From Stenotrophomonas sp. 610A2 (lineage in GTDB: Bacteria; Pseudomonadota; Gammaproteobacteria; Xanthomonadales; Xanthomonadaceae): 64,000 bases of DNA. The stretch covers positions 4,290,001 through 4,354,000 of the forward strand of contig NZ_CP130832.1 in NCBI RefSeq assembly GCF_030549615.1, in the 5' to 3' direction. The stretch's first letter is position 1. Each line of letters opens with the position of its first letter. Made by a program: the position numbers and the translations under genes. The notes beneath the pieces were generated by a model. The model saw only the letters and a program-made list of their open reading frames with translations, made no database searches and was not told the origin of the DNA. Of this stretch, positions 37,307 through 46,366 are shown piece after piece.

Positions 37307-37407
37307 TACCCCTCCCCAACCCTCCCCTTGGCTGCGCCAAAGGGAGGGGGGCCAAGCTCTTCCCCCTCCCTTGCGCAGAGCGCAGGGGAGGGCTGGGGAG
37401 GGGTGCT
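37307..37407. repeat. CCCCTCCCC-type long hairpin (family B)
   Basis: CCCCTCCCCAACCCTCCCC with TTGGCTGCGCCAAAGGGAGG, a 20-nt spacer and the mirrored arm ending GGGGAGGGGTGCTC. It lies between the converging kinase-like and glnK genes. Confidence 0.8.
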
Positions 37408-37446
37408 CTAAAGCTCTAAAGCTTCAAATCCCCAAAACCCAAAACC

Positions 37447-37908
<462 letters not shown>

Positions 37909-37940
37909 CTAGGCTCGGCTCACCCCTGCGGAGAAACCCC

Positions 37941-38198
37941 ATGATCGACCTCAACCACATCGACGAGTTGGCCCGCCGCCTGAGCAGCCTGGTGCCGCCG
38001 GGCCTGCGCGAATCGCGCGAAGAACTGCAGGCCACCTTCAAGACCGCGCTGCAGGCCGGCCTGGGCAAGCTGGACCTGGTCACCCGCGAAGAATTTGAAG
38101 TGCAGCGTGCCGTGCTGCTGCGCACCCGTGAAAAGCTCGACGCGCTGGAACACGCCGTCGCCGCCCTGGAAAACCGCGCCTCCGACAAGAACGCCTGA
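37941..38198 (+). CDS. ubiK: UbiK accessory factor (BMFP/YqiC family)
   Basis: 85-residue protein needed for efficient aerobic ubiquinone synthesis, thought to assist UbiJ and the Ubi complex at the membrane. An N-terminal amphipathic helix (MIDLNHIDELARRLSSLVPP) and a C-terminal coiled coil (VTREEFEVQRAVLLRTREKL) match the family. ATG 37941 follows a GGAG ribosome-binding site. comM starts 11 nt downstream. Confidence 0.9.
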   Translation: MIDLNHIDELARRLSSLVPPGLRESREELQATFKTALQAGLGKLDLVTREEFEVQRAVLLRTREKLDALEHAVAALENRASDKNA

Positions 38199-38208
38199 GC
38201 GCCGGGCC

Positions 38209-39723
38209 GTGAGCCTGGCGCTGGTGTACAGCCGCGCCCGTGCGGGTGTGCACGCACCACTGGTACAGGTGGAAGTACACCTGTCCGGCGGCCTGCCCTT
38301 CACCCAGATCGTCGGCCTCCCCGAGGCCGCGGTGCGGGAATCACGCGACCGGGTGCGTGCCGCCATCCTCTGCGCGCAGTTCGACTATCCGGCGCGCCGC
38401 ATCACCATCAATCTGGCGCCAGCTGATCTGCCCAAGGAAGGCGGGCGTTTTGATCTGCCCATCGCGCTCGGCATTCTTGCTGCCAGTGGCCAGATCGACC
38501 GCAATGCGCTGGCCAATTACGAGTTCATCGGCGAGCTGGCGCTGACCGGTGAACTGCGCGCGGTAGATGGCGCCCTGCCCGCGGCCATTTCCTCCGCCGA
38601 TGCCAAACGCTGCCTGATCGTGCCGCCCGGCAATGCGGGTGAAGCGGCGCTGGCCCAACACGCCGAAGTCAAAGTCGCACGCACGCTGCTGGAAGTCTGC
38701 GCAGCGCTGGCCGGCAGCAAGCAACTACCCGACGCGCAGGTACCGCACACCGACCCCGCAACGCCTGCAGACCTGAGTGATGTGCGCGGCCAGCAACATG
38801 CGCGACGCGCCTTGGAGATTGCTGCAGCCGGCGGTCATCATCTCCTGCTGCTGGGCTCACCAGGCTGCGGCAAGACCCTGCTGGCATCGCGCCTGCCCGG
38901 CATCCTGCCCGAAGCAAGCGAGGAAGAGGCGCTGGAGTCCGCCGCCATTGCTTCGATCAGCGGTCGCGGCGTTGATCCGAGTCGCTGGCGACAGCGCCCC
39001 TACAGATCACCGCATCACACGGCCAGCGCGGTTGCCCTGGTTGGCGGCGGCTCACATCCGCGCCCTGGCGAGATTTCGCTCGCGCACAACGGCGTGTTGT
39101 TCCTGGACGAATTGCCGGAGTGGAGCCGACATGCGTTGGAAGTGCTGCGCGAGCCACTGGAGTCCGGCACAGTCACCGTCTCACGCGCGGCGCGCAGCAT
39201 GGAGTTCCCTGCGCGCTTTCAACTGGTTGCTGCCATGAACCCTTGCCCTTGCGGCTGGGCCGGTGACAGCAGTGGCCGCTGCCGCTGCTCTGCAGAAAGC
39301 ATACGTCGCTATCGCGCACGCATTTCCGGGCCATTGCTGGACCGCATTGATCTGCATCTGCAGGTGCCGCGGTTGGCACCGAGTGAATTGCGTGGCGACG
39401 CCTCACCGGGCGAAAGCAGTGCCGAGGTGCGCGAGCGGGTAATGCGGGCACGCACGCGACAGCTGGAGCGAGCAGGCAAGGCCAATGCGCACCTTGGGCA
39501 AGCGGAGACCTTGCGCGACTGCGGTTTGTCGACTTCCGATGCTGATCTGCTCGAGCAGGCAATGGAGCGACTGCAGCTGTCGGCACGCTCGATGCACCGG
39601 ATCCTGCGGGTGGCAAGGACGATTGCTGATCTTGCCGGTGAAGCTGCGATCCAACGGGTTCATCTGACCGAGGCGATTGGCTATCGGCAGCTGGATCGGA
39701 GTGAGGTTGGGGGTGAGGGGTAG
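38209..39723 (+). CDS. comM: ComM/YifB AAA+ protein
   Basis: Magnesium-chelatase-like hexameric AAA+ helicase that promotes branch migration during natural transformation. 504 residues: N-terminal ChlI domain (LALVYSRARAGVHAPLVQVE), central AAA+ module with Walker A LLLGSPGCGKTLL near residue 216 and Walker B VLFLDELPEW, a zinc-finger-like CPCGWAGDSSGRCRC, and a C-terminal lid. GTG 38209 is chosen because residues upstream are in a different frame from ubiK and non-conserved. Confidence 0.94.
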   Translation: MSLALVYSRARAGVHAPLVQVEVHLSGGLPFTQIVGLPEAAVRESRDRVRAAILCAQFDYPARRITINLAPADLPKEGGRFDLPIALGILAASGQIDRNALANYEFIGELALTGELRAVDGALPAAISSADAKRCLIVPPGNAGEAALAQHAEVKVARTLLEVCAALAGSKQLPDAQVPHTDPATPADLSDVRGQQHARRALEIAAAGGHHLLLLGSPGCGKTLLASRLPGILPEASEEEALESAAIASISGRGVDPSRWRQRPYRSPHHTASAVALVGGGSHPRPGEISLAHNGVLFLDELPEWSRHALEVLREPLESGTVTVSRAARSMEFPARFQLVAAMNPCPCGWAGDSSGRCRCSAESIRRYRARISGPLLDRIDLHLQVPRLAPSELRGDASPGESSAEVRERVMRARTRQLERAGKANAHLGQAETLRDCGLSTSDADLLEQAMERLQLSARSMHRILRVARTIADLAGEAAIQRVHLTEAIGYRQLDRSEVGGEG

Positions 39724-39756
39724 GTTGCTGGGGGCGAGGTGCTGCAACGGCAGAAG

Positions 39757-39858
39757 CTAACCCCTCCCCAGCCCTCCCCTGCGCTTCGCGCAAGGGAGGG
39801 GGCAGAGCTTGGCCCCCTCCCTTTGGCGCAGCCAAGGGGAGCGCTGGGGAGGGGTTAG
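39757..39858. repeat. CCCCTCCCC-type long hairpin (family B)
   Basis: CCCCTCCCCAGCCCTCCCCT with mirrored arm CCAAGGGGAGCGCTGGGGAG, enclosing two shorter stems. Located just after comM. Confidence 0.8.
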
Positions 39859-39933
39859 CTCTTAAAGCACCACATTCAAGACAAATCCCAAAAATCCGTT
39901 CACCATCGCCAGCAGCCCCCGCGGAGACCGGCC

Positions 39934-41460
39934 ATGGAACGTATTGAACGCCCCTACTTCCCGATCATCTACGTGCGCGGCTACGCGATGACCCGCGATG
40001 AGATCGTCGAAACCACCTCCACGCCGTTCATGGGCTTCGAGGCAGGCTCCACCAAGATGCGCCAGGCGCAGGACGGCAGCATCGTCAAATTCGTCTTCGA
40101 GTCGCCGCTGGTGCGCTTGATGAAGGATTACAACTACCGCGACGTCTACGAGTTCGGTGCCGAGCGCCGTGACCGTATCTCACCGCGCTGCATCGTCATC
40201 CACCGCTACTACGATCCGGCGGACCCGGCATTCGGTGACGGCAAGACGCCGTCCATCCCCGATGCCGCCGCCGCACTGGGCAAGCGCATCGAACAACTGC
40301 GCGACAGCATCTGCGGCAACAACGCGGCGATGCGCAAGGAGTTCCGCGTCTATCTTGTCGCCCATTCGATGGGCGGGCTGATCTGCCGCTGCCTGCTGCA
40401 GAACCCGGACGTGGCCAGTGCCGAGGTGCGCGCCATGGTCGACAAGGCCTTCACCTATGCCACACCGCACAATGGCATCGAGGTCGGCGGCATCAACCTG
40501 CCGAACCTGCTGTCAATCAACGACATCAACAACTTCAACCGGACCAATATGGGCAAGTACCTGAAGGTGCCCAAGGACAAGGTCAACACCTTGGGAACGT
40601 CCGGCTTTCCACCCGAGCGCCTGTTCTGCCTGATCGGCACCAACAGCCGCGACTACGCCGCCGCGCACGGTTTGTCCTCGTTTGCGGTCGGTGCATTGAG
40701 CGATGGCCTGGTGCGCATCGCCAACGCCTATGTAGAAGGCTCACCGCGCGCCTTCGTCAACCGCAGTCACAGCGGCTACTTCGGCATCGTCAATTCCGAG
40801 GAGGGCTACCAGAACCTGGTGCGCTTCCTGTTCGGCGATACCTGCGCCACTGCCCAGCTCGACATCAGCGCCCTGCCCTTCCCGCCGGAGATCGAGGCTG
40901 CACGCAAGCGCGGCAAGAAGATCGAGTCCTCGTACTACATCGAGGCCACGGTCGCCCCGCGCGGCGCCTACACCTATGAGCTGACCTCGCGCACGCAAGC
41001 CAACCAATGCGCCATCCGCCGCGAGTACGGCGACATCTTCGATGCGCAGGGCAACCTGCTGAAGGACAAACGCTCGACCGTGCTGTTCTCGGTGTTCCTG
41101 GACAGCAGCAAGATCCTGGCCGGCAGCGAGATCGCCTTCTCCATCGATCTTGCGGTCAGCAATGCCGGCTATCAAGTAGACGGTGCGCTGTTCCTGAAGA
41201 ACCATATCCCCGGCGAGTACCTGTTCCGCAACACGCTGGTGGTTTTTGCCAAGCCGGACGATGCCGGCGGCTGGCGCCTGCGCTACGTGTGGAGCGACGA
41301 TCAATGGGCCGGTGGGCCGAAGAACGAAGCCGAGTTGGATACCGCACGCACCAAGGCCATCGGCATCAACCAGCAGACACCGAATATCTTCAGCGTGCCG
41401 ATGCAGTCGGCGAAGGGCTTCAGCGCCGAGCTGAAGCTATCGCTCTCCGATTGGCGCTGA
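39934..41460 (+). CDS. Alpha/beta-hydrolase (lipase/esterase-like) with C-terminal beta domain
   Basis: 508 residues, no signal peptide. The alpha/beta-hydrolase half (1-300) has the nucleophile elbow VAHSMGGLICR (S145), a likely acid in LSDGLVRIAN and His in FVNRSHSGYFG. The oxyanion-side HG-like motif is IIYVRGYAM. The C-terminal 200 residues look beta-rich and unassigned. Substrate unknown; lipase/phospholipase activity is plausible. A GGAG ribosome-binding site is visible. Monocistronic; converges on the MocR gene. Confidence 0.75.
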   Translation: MERIERPYFPIIYVRGYAMTRDEIVETTSTPFMGFEAGSTKMRQAQDGSIVKFVFESPLVRLMKDYNYRDVYEFGAERRDRISPRCIVIHRYYDPADPAFGDGKTPSIPDAAAALGKRIEQLRDSICGNNAAMRKEFRVYLVAHSMGGLICRCLLQNPDVASAEVRAMVDKAFTYATPHNGIEVGGINLPNLLSINDINNFNRTNMGKYLKVPKDKVNTLGTSGFPPERLFCLIGTNSRDYAAAHGLSSFAVGALSDGLVRIANAYVEGSPRAFVNRSHSGYFGIVNSEEGYQNLVRFLFGDTCATAQLDISALPFPPEIEAARKRGKKIESSYYIEATVAPRGAYTYELTSRTQANQCAIRREYGDIFDAQGNLLKDKRSTVLFSVFLDSSKILAGSEIAFSIDLAVSNAGYQVDGALFLKNHIPGEYLFRNTLVVFAKPDDAGGWRLRYVWSDDQWAGGPKNEAELDTARTKAIGINQQTPNIFSVPMQSAKGFSAELKLSLSDWR

Positions 41461-41530
41461 TCCAGCCGGCGCCACCACGCATCGCCGCCGGTTCACCGGC
41501 AATGCGCGGTGGCGTTGCATCAAGCCAACC

Positions 41531-42946
41531 TCATGCGACCGCCGCAGCCTGATCCAGTTCCTCGCGCAGACTGTCGATGAACACGCTGTCGTTCAAGTAA
41601 GCCACGTTCAAGCGTGTCCACGGTGATACCTGCTCCGAATCGATATTGAAGAACGCACCAGGCGCCAGCACAACGCCGCGCGACAACAGGCGCGCAGTCA
41701 GCAGGCGGGTGTCTTCTATATCGCCAAACCGTGCCCACAGGTACAGGCTTTGCTCGGGTGCGGCATAGACGGTGGCATCCAACCGCTGCAGGACTTCCAG
41801 TCCTTCTGCGGTGGCGGCACGCACCCTGTCCTGCAGGCGCCCAACGTGACGAAGATAATTGCCTTCGCGCAGGATGGCTTCCAGCATGCGCTCGCCGTAC
41901 TCGCTGCTGCCGATGTGCAGCAGCATCTTCAGATCGGCCAGCTCTTCGATATGCGCATTCTCGCCAGCGATGAAACCACTGCGCAGCGCTGCCGACACCG
42001 ACTTCGAGAAACTGCCGACATACAGCGTGTTCCTGAATTGCGACAACGAAGACAGACGGAACGCCGAGTTCGGCTTGAAATCAGCCATCGCATCGTTTTC
42101 GACGATGAGCACGTTATGCGCCGCAGCCAGCTCCAGCAAACGCTTGCCAACCTCCGGTGCGACATCCGTCCCGGTCGGATTGTGCGCGGTGGTCTGCATG
42201 AAGAACACACGTGCCTTGGTGGCCTGCAGCGCAGCCTCGAACTCGACCAGATCGGGACCATCCACGCGGCGCGTTATCGCCACCGATTTCGCGCCCTGCA
42301 GCTGCAGCTTGCCGAACAACGGGTAATAACCTGGCTGCTCCACCAGCACCGTATCGCCTGGTGCCACGTAGCGGCGGATGATCAGATCCAGCGCGTGATT
42401 GGCACCAAATGTAGTCGCCAGCTGGCGCGGCCCAAGCTCCATCCCATGCATGGCCATACGCCGGATGAGCTGCTGCCGCAGCGGCAGGTAGCCGTACCGG
42501 TTCCCGTAACGGAATAGGCTACCGACGCCGCTGCGGGCGACCTGCCGGTGGAACCGATCAAGCCGCATATAGGTCAACCAATCGACCGGCGGAAAGCCCT
42601 CGGCGAGATGTGATCGACCGGGTTCTCGGATGGCCTGTTGGCGCATCATCCACAGCGTGTCGATCACCCGACTGTAGCCGACAGGCTCTTCGTCCACGTC
42701 ACGCTCAGGTGGCGCCTCGACGCCACGCACGAAGAACCCCTTGCCATGCTGCGCTTCAACCAGCGCTCGCTCGCCCAGCAGATCGAAAGCGGATATCACC
42801 GTGTTCTTCGAATAGCCGTTCAATCGCGCGTACTCACGCAACGATGGCAACTTGTCTCCGGGCTTGAGAACACCGGCCAATATCTGCCGACCGATGTCCA
42901 TGGCAACTTTTTCCGCTAGCGAAATCTTCCGTGGTTCAGAGCGCAT
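41531..42946 (-). CDS. MocR-type GntR/aminotransferase transcriptional regulator
   Basis: 471 residues: N-terminal GntR winged helix (about 8-75, GDKLPSLREYARLNGYSKNT) fused to a fold-type I aminotransferase domain. The PLP lysine is present at K315 (YVGSFSKSVSAALRSGF), with the HNPTGTD and VENDAMADF motifs. Such proteins use PLP adducts as effectors and usually control an adjacent divergent operon, here the mvaAB-like pair. ATG 42946 is chosen; over 120 codons of open frame upstream cover the AT-rich promoter and the neighbour's start and are not protein-like. Confidence 0.88.
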   Translation of the reverse strand: MRSEPRKISLAEKVAMDIGRQILAGVLKPGDKLPSLREYARLNGYSKNTVISAFDLLGERALVEAQHGKGFFVRGVEAPPERDVDEEPVGYSRVIDTLWMMRQQAIREPGRSHLAEGFPPVDWLTYMRLDRFHRQVARSGVGSLFRYGNRYGYLPLRQQLIRRMAMHGMELGPRQLATTFGANHALDLIIRRYVAPGDTVLVEQPGYYPLFGKLQLQGAKSVAITRRVDGPDLVEFEAALQATKARVFFMQTTAHNPTGTDVAPEVGKRLLELAAAHNVLIVENDAMADFKPNSAFRLSSLSQFRNTLYVGSFSKSVSAALRSGFIAGENAHIEELADLKMLLHIGSSEYGERMLEAILREGNYLRHVGRLQDRVRAATAEGLEVLQRLDATVYAAPEQSLYLWARFGDIEDTRLLTARLLSRGVVLAPGAFFNIDSEQVSPWTRLNVAYLNDSVFIDSLREELDQAAAVA

Positions 42947-43163
42947 AAAAATCCATACGAATTTCTTCGGGCGCTCACTGTATCTACGCGCCAACACACT
43001 CTGTAAAGAGCATAAATAGACATTTTGAGATGAATTGAAAGATACGCAGCAGCGCATTTGCTGTTCGCAAGAACTGTACCTGTCGCTCGCCTCCCGCAGA
43101 GCACAAGGTTGCCGTTGTTCTACGCAATCCTCACCGACAGGCGAAGCAACGGCGCGACAAGAG
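42947..43163. promoter_or_regulatory. AT-rich divergent promoter region of MocR and mvaA-like genes
   Basis: The stretch around 42950-43050 (AGAGCATAAATAGACATTTT and similar) is much less GC-rich than its surroundings and lies between divergent starts, where a MocR operator is expected. I could not define a specific box. Confidence 0.45.
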
Positions 43164-44444
43164 ATGAAAGCAATTAATGCACATCCGGCATACGGGCAAT
43201 CATCGACTTCAATGTCAGTGATAGCGCACATACCGCGCAATTCGGCACGCGGAATCAGCCCTTCCATGTCGCCAGAAGCATCACTTTCGAAGCACGCATC
43301 ACGGATGAAGAGTGACAATCATGCTCCGACCCGCGCTTCAGTCTCGTTTGTCGACGGACTGCTGGTGAACAAGCTTGACCTGCGCATTCCGATGGCTGCG
43401 CGCCAGCCTGGACATGCCCGTTCAATTCAAGCCATCGCCCAGCTGGCTCATGTCAGCGGTGGTTTCCGCACATTCGGCTCCGGCCCCCTGTTACGAGCAG
43501 GCATGCAGTTCAATGCGATCGACGATCTCTACTGTGCGCGCCAACAGATACTTCGGCTTCGCAATCAACTGATCGGTTTTGCCAACACCCTGACCACGAC
43601 GTTGATAGCCCGCAGCGGAAGCTGCAAGGACATCGACGCCCTTGTCCGAACCTCCAGCGAGGGCGCCACGTTCCTCGAGATCGAGCTTCTGCTCGATGTT
43701 CCCGACCGTTCCGACTTACCGGTGGTCGACGCCATGATTGCAAAGATGGCATCGCTGATCGAACAGCTGACCCGCGGCAACAGAGGCCGTATCGCAATCA
43801 GCAGCATCGCAGAACGGCAACTGCTGTACGCGCAGCTGACACTGAACGCCGACAGCTTCTCGCTCACCCCGACCCAGGCCGATGCGATGGCCAGACGCCT
43901 GGTGGATCTGCACGATTCCAGCTGCAAGGATGCAACGGCCGTCTGTGCACGCAACAGCGAGGTTCTGGCTGCGGCCAATGCTGTCTATGCTGCAGTAGGT
44001 GCTACTGATCGCCGCGCTGGTCGTGCGCCTCAACCATTTTCGTCGCACATTGAACCAGGCCCGTCACTGGCGAGCTGGTACCACGATCATCACGGACACC
44101 TATCCGGAAGAATCATGCTGCCCCTGCAGATGGACCAGATGACTCACACTGCGGCGCCGCCCACGCATACGTGCACCAGCGTCGCTACTGGATCAATCCG
44201 GGAGGTGCATCCAATCGAGCATGCGGTGGCGGCCATCGCGCTGGCCCAGAGCCTTGCCAACCTGCATGCGCATGCGAGCGACTCCATCCTGCGAAAGGAA
44301 CCTGCCCAGCATGCGCTGGATCTTGCATTGATGGCAGGGGCGCGCGGCAGCGAGATCGAACCGCTGGTGCACGCCATGCTGTCTGCGCGGAACTTTCGCT
44401 TCGATCATGCAGTGGCTGGGCTGCACAGGATGAGGACGCAGTAA
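43164..44444 (+). CDS. Class II HMG-CoA reductase homologue with degenerate active site
   Basis: 426 residues, the size of P. mevalonii MvaA. Recognisable regions: LAHVSGGFRTFGSGPLL, GSCKDIDALV, FLEIELLLDVPD, RIAISSIAERQLLYAQL, VHPIEHAVAAIALAQSLANL. Key signatures are lost: the ENVIG catalytic Glu region is VDGLL; the catalytic Lys motif NKG is NSE (264-266); the nucleotide motif GGAT.THP is absent; the catalytic His motif GHM is KEP (378-380). So it is unlikely to reduce HMG-CoA. The frame is intact over its whole length. The start is uncertain: ATG 43035, 43164 and 43212 are in frame, and 43164 has AAGAG upstream. It forms an operon with an mvaB homologue, as in the mevalonate-catabolic mvaAB operon. 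Confidence 0.7.
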   Translation: MKAINAHPAYGQSSTSMSVIAHIPRNSARGISPSMSPEASLSKHASRMKSDNHAPTRASVSFVDGLLVNKLDLRIPMAARQPGHARSIQAIAQLAHVSGGFRTFGSGPLLRAGMQFNAIDDLYCARQQILRLRNQLIGFANTLTTTLIARSGSCKDIDALVRTSSEGATFLEIELLLDVPDRSDLPVVDAMIAKMASLIEQLTRGNRGRIAISSIAERQLLYAQLTLNADSFSLTPTQADAMARRLVDLHDSSCKDATAVCARNSEVLAAANAVYAAVGATDRRAGRAPQPFSSHIEPGPSLASWYHDHHGHLSGRIMLPLQMDQMTHTAAPPTHTCTSVATGSIREVHPIEHAVAAIALAQSLANLHAHASDSILRKEPAQHALDLALMAGARGSEIEPLVHAMLSARNFRFDHAVAGLHRMRTQ

Positions 44445-45391
44445 TGCGCGATGAAGATGAAGCACAGCAGGACCACGTGCGCATCATCGAGATAGGCGCA
44501 AGCCGCGGGCTGGCACGCCAGACCAAGGCATTGCCCACCAGCGTGCGCATGAACCTGGTTGAGTTGCTGGAGGCAGCCGGCATCAAGGAGCTGGAACTTG
44601 GTGCGTTCGCCTCATCGCGGCGAATGCCACAGCTGGCCGACACCGCCGCACTCTACGGTCTGCTTGGCCCGCCGCCGCTCAACCGCATCCGCTCGGCCGT
44701 GGTCCCTGACATGCAGCAGCTGGAGATGGCAGTCGCCGCTGGCTGCCGCGACATCACCGTCGCCTCGGCGGCATCGGACGCCTACTGCCGCGCCCGCCTC
44801 GGCTGCAGCATCACCGAAAGCCGGCGCCGCGCCGATGAGATCAGCGGGCGCGCCTTGGCGCTCGGCGTCCAGGTGCGCGCCACGCTGGCGACCATCGTTG
44901 ATTGCCCGCTGAGCGGGGCCGTGTCGACGACCAGCGTCACCCGCATCGTGCGCAGGTTCCATGACATGGGTTGTCGCGAGATCAGCCTGTGCGATACCTC
45001 CGGCTCCGGCACCCCGGCAAGCATTGGCGTGCTGTTGCGGGCCTGCACGAGCGAAGTGCCAAGCCATCGCCTGGCTGGGCATTTCCACGACACCTTCGGG
45101 CTCGCCATCGCCAACGTCATCACGGCGCTGGAGCACGGCATCCGCGCATTCGACACCGCCATCTCCGGGCTTGGCGGCGACACCCATGCGCCGGGCGCGG
45201 CAGGCAATCTTGCCACCGAAGACCTGGTCCATCTGTTCGCCGGGCTGGGAATCCACTGCAGCGCCGATCTCGATGGCCTGCTGCTCGCAGCTGACTACAT
45301 CGACTGCATGCTGCAGCGCCGGACCGAGTCGCGCGTCGGCAGGGCAACCCGTGCGCGCAGAAGCAGCTACCTGCAGACCGCGCAGGCCTAG
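44444..45391 (+). CDS. HMG-CoA lyase homologue (DRE-TIM fold) with altered catalytic residues
   Basis: 315 residues. Clear HMG-CoA lyase skeleton: VRIIEIG, LLEAAGIKELELGAF, ISLCDTSGSGTP, HFHDTFGLAIANV (H213, H215 metal ligands kept), GNLATEDLVHLFAGLGIH (N255 kept). However, the RDGLQ motif is SRGLA, so catalytic Arg and metal-binding Asp are replaced by S20 and R21, and the active-site Cys of GLGGCPY is Asp (D246, GLGGDTH). It is therefore probably not a lyase. Its ATG overlaps the previous stop (TAATG), showing coupling to the mvaA-like gene. Confidence 0.72.
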   Translation: MRDEDEAQQDHVRIIEIGASRGLARQTKALPTSVRMNLVELLEAAGIKELELGAFASSRRMPQLADTAALYGLLGPPPLNRIRSAVVPDMQQLEMAVAAGCRDITVASAASDAYCRARLGCSITESRRRADEISGRALALGVQVRATLATIVDCPLSGAVSTTSVTRIVRRFHDMGCREISLCDTSGSGTPASIGVLLRACTSEVPSHRLAGHFHDTFGLAIANVITALEHGIRAFDTAISGLGGDTHAPGAAGNLATEDLVHLFAGLGIHCSADLDGLLLAADYIDCMLQRRTESRVGRATRARRSSYLQTAQA

Positions 45392-45751
45392 CGGCGTGAG
45401 TGGCCCGCGCCAGCCCCGCCCGCCATGCCGGGCTGACCTTTGCCAGCAGTGCCCCGACTGGCGGATGTCCAGAAGCCGCTAACGGCAGCTGTCCGTGCTG
45501 GTTGGAACACTGTCGGATCAAGTGCGCGACTGACACGCCGTCTCCGATGAAAGTAAGATGTACGGGTCAGCGAGCAGAGCGGCCAGCCGACCACACCGTG
45601 ACGGCGCCTGGCGCCGTGGAGAACCTCCCATGCCGCTGTCGTCGAATCCTTGGCCATGCTGCCGGAAGCAGCAGCGCCAGGCCTATACCCCGCCCCGTCC
45701 CTCGCCTGCCTGCATAGCGCACCGGCCATCCCACAGCGTGCGTGCGTTCCC
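45392..45751. other. Intergenic region, no gene seen
   Basis: The 360-bp gap between the mvaB-like gene and the ECF sigma gene. Short open frames on both strands lack plausible protein features. It must contain the sigma-factor promoter; no convincing Fur box or terminator was found here. Confidence 0.5.
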
Positions 45752-46258
45752 ATGACAGCCTCCAGCACACGCCTGATCGACGCCTTCCTGAGCCTCTACG
45801 GTGAGTTGAAGCGGCATCTGCGGCGGCGTACCGGCGACAGCACCCGTGCCGAAGAGGTCATGCAGGAAACCTATCTGCGCCTGCTCGAGACCGACAGCCG
45901 CCAGCAGCAGGAGCAGATCCGCGACGAACGCGCTTTCATTTTCCGGGTCGCCGGCAACCTGGCCATCGACGTCGCCCGCCGCGAGCAGCGCGCGAGCGGC
46001 AACGGTGAGCCCGATCCGCAACAGGCCGACCCGATCGCCAGCCCGGAGCGCAATGCCATCGCCCAGGACCGCCTGCGCCAACTCGACACTGCCCTGCGCG
46101 AGCTGCCGCCCAATGCCCGCCTGGCCCTGCTGCTGTTCCGCGTCGACGGCCTGTCGCATGCGCGGATCGCGCAGCGGCTTGGGGTGTCGGAGAGCATGGT
46201 CGCCAAGTACTTGGCCCAGGCCTTACGGCATTGCCGCGACCGCCTGGGGCCATCCTGA
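45752..46258 (+). CDS. FecI-type ECF sigma factor of the heme locus
   Basis: 168 residues: region 2 (LYGELKRHLRRRTGDSTRAE, AFIFRVAGNLAIDVARR) and region 4 (LRELPPNARLALLLFRVDGL, LGVSESMVAKYLAQAL). It is followed by a FecR gene and a receptor with an N-terminal signalling domain, so it should be released by FecR when the receptor binds its heme-loaded ligand. ATG 45752 (MTASSTRLIDAFLS) is preferred over an in-frame start 34 codons upstream. Confidence 0.9.
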   Translation: MTASSTRLIDAFLSLYGELKRHLRRRTGDSTRAEEVMQETYLRLLETDSRQQQEQIRDERAFIFRVAGNLAIDVARREQRASGNGEPDPQQADPIASPERNAIAQDRLRQLDTALRELPPNARLALLLFRVDGLSHARIAQRLGVSESMVAKYLAQALRHCRDRLGPS

Positions 46259-46366
46259 AGGCGAAAGTGGAAGACGCTGGCCGCGTGCACTGCAACTTTG
46301 GCCTCGCCCAAACGTCTTATGGATAGGTAACCTTCTTTCCCCGCGCAGCCCGCATAGCCACGCCCG

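Noticed and set aside
43035..43163. Extending the mvaA-like gene to ATG 43035
   Set aside because: Extension is Cys/Gln/Arg-rich, unlike HMG-CoA reductase N-termini, and would push the gene further into the AT-rich divergent promoter region; not excluded.
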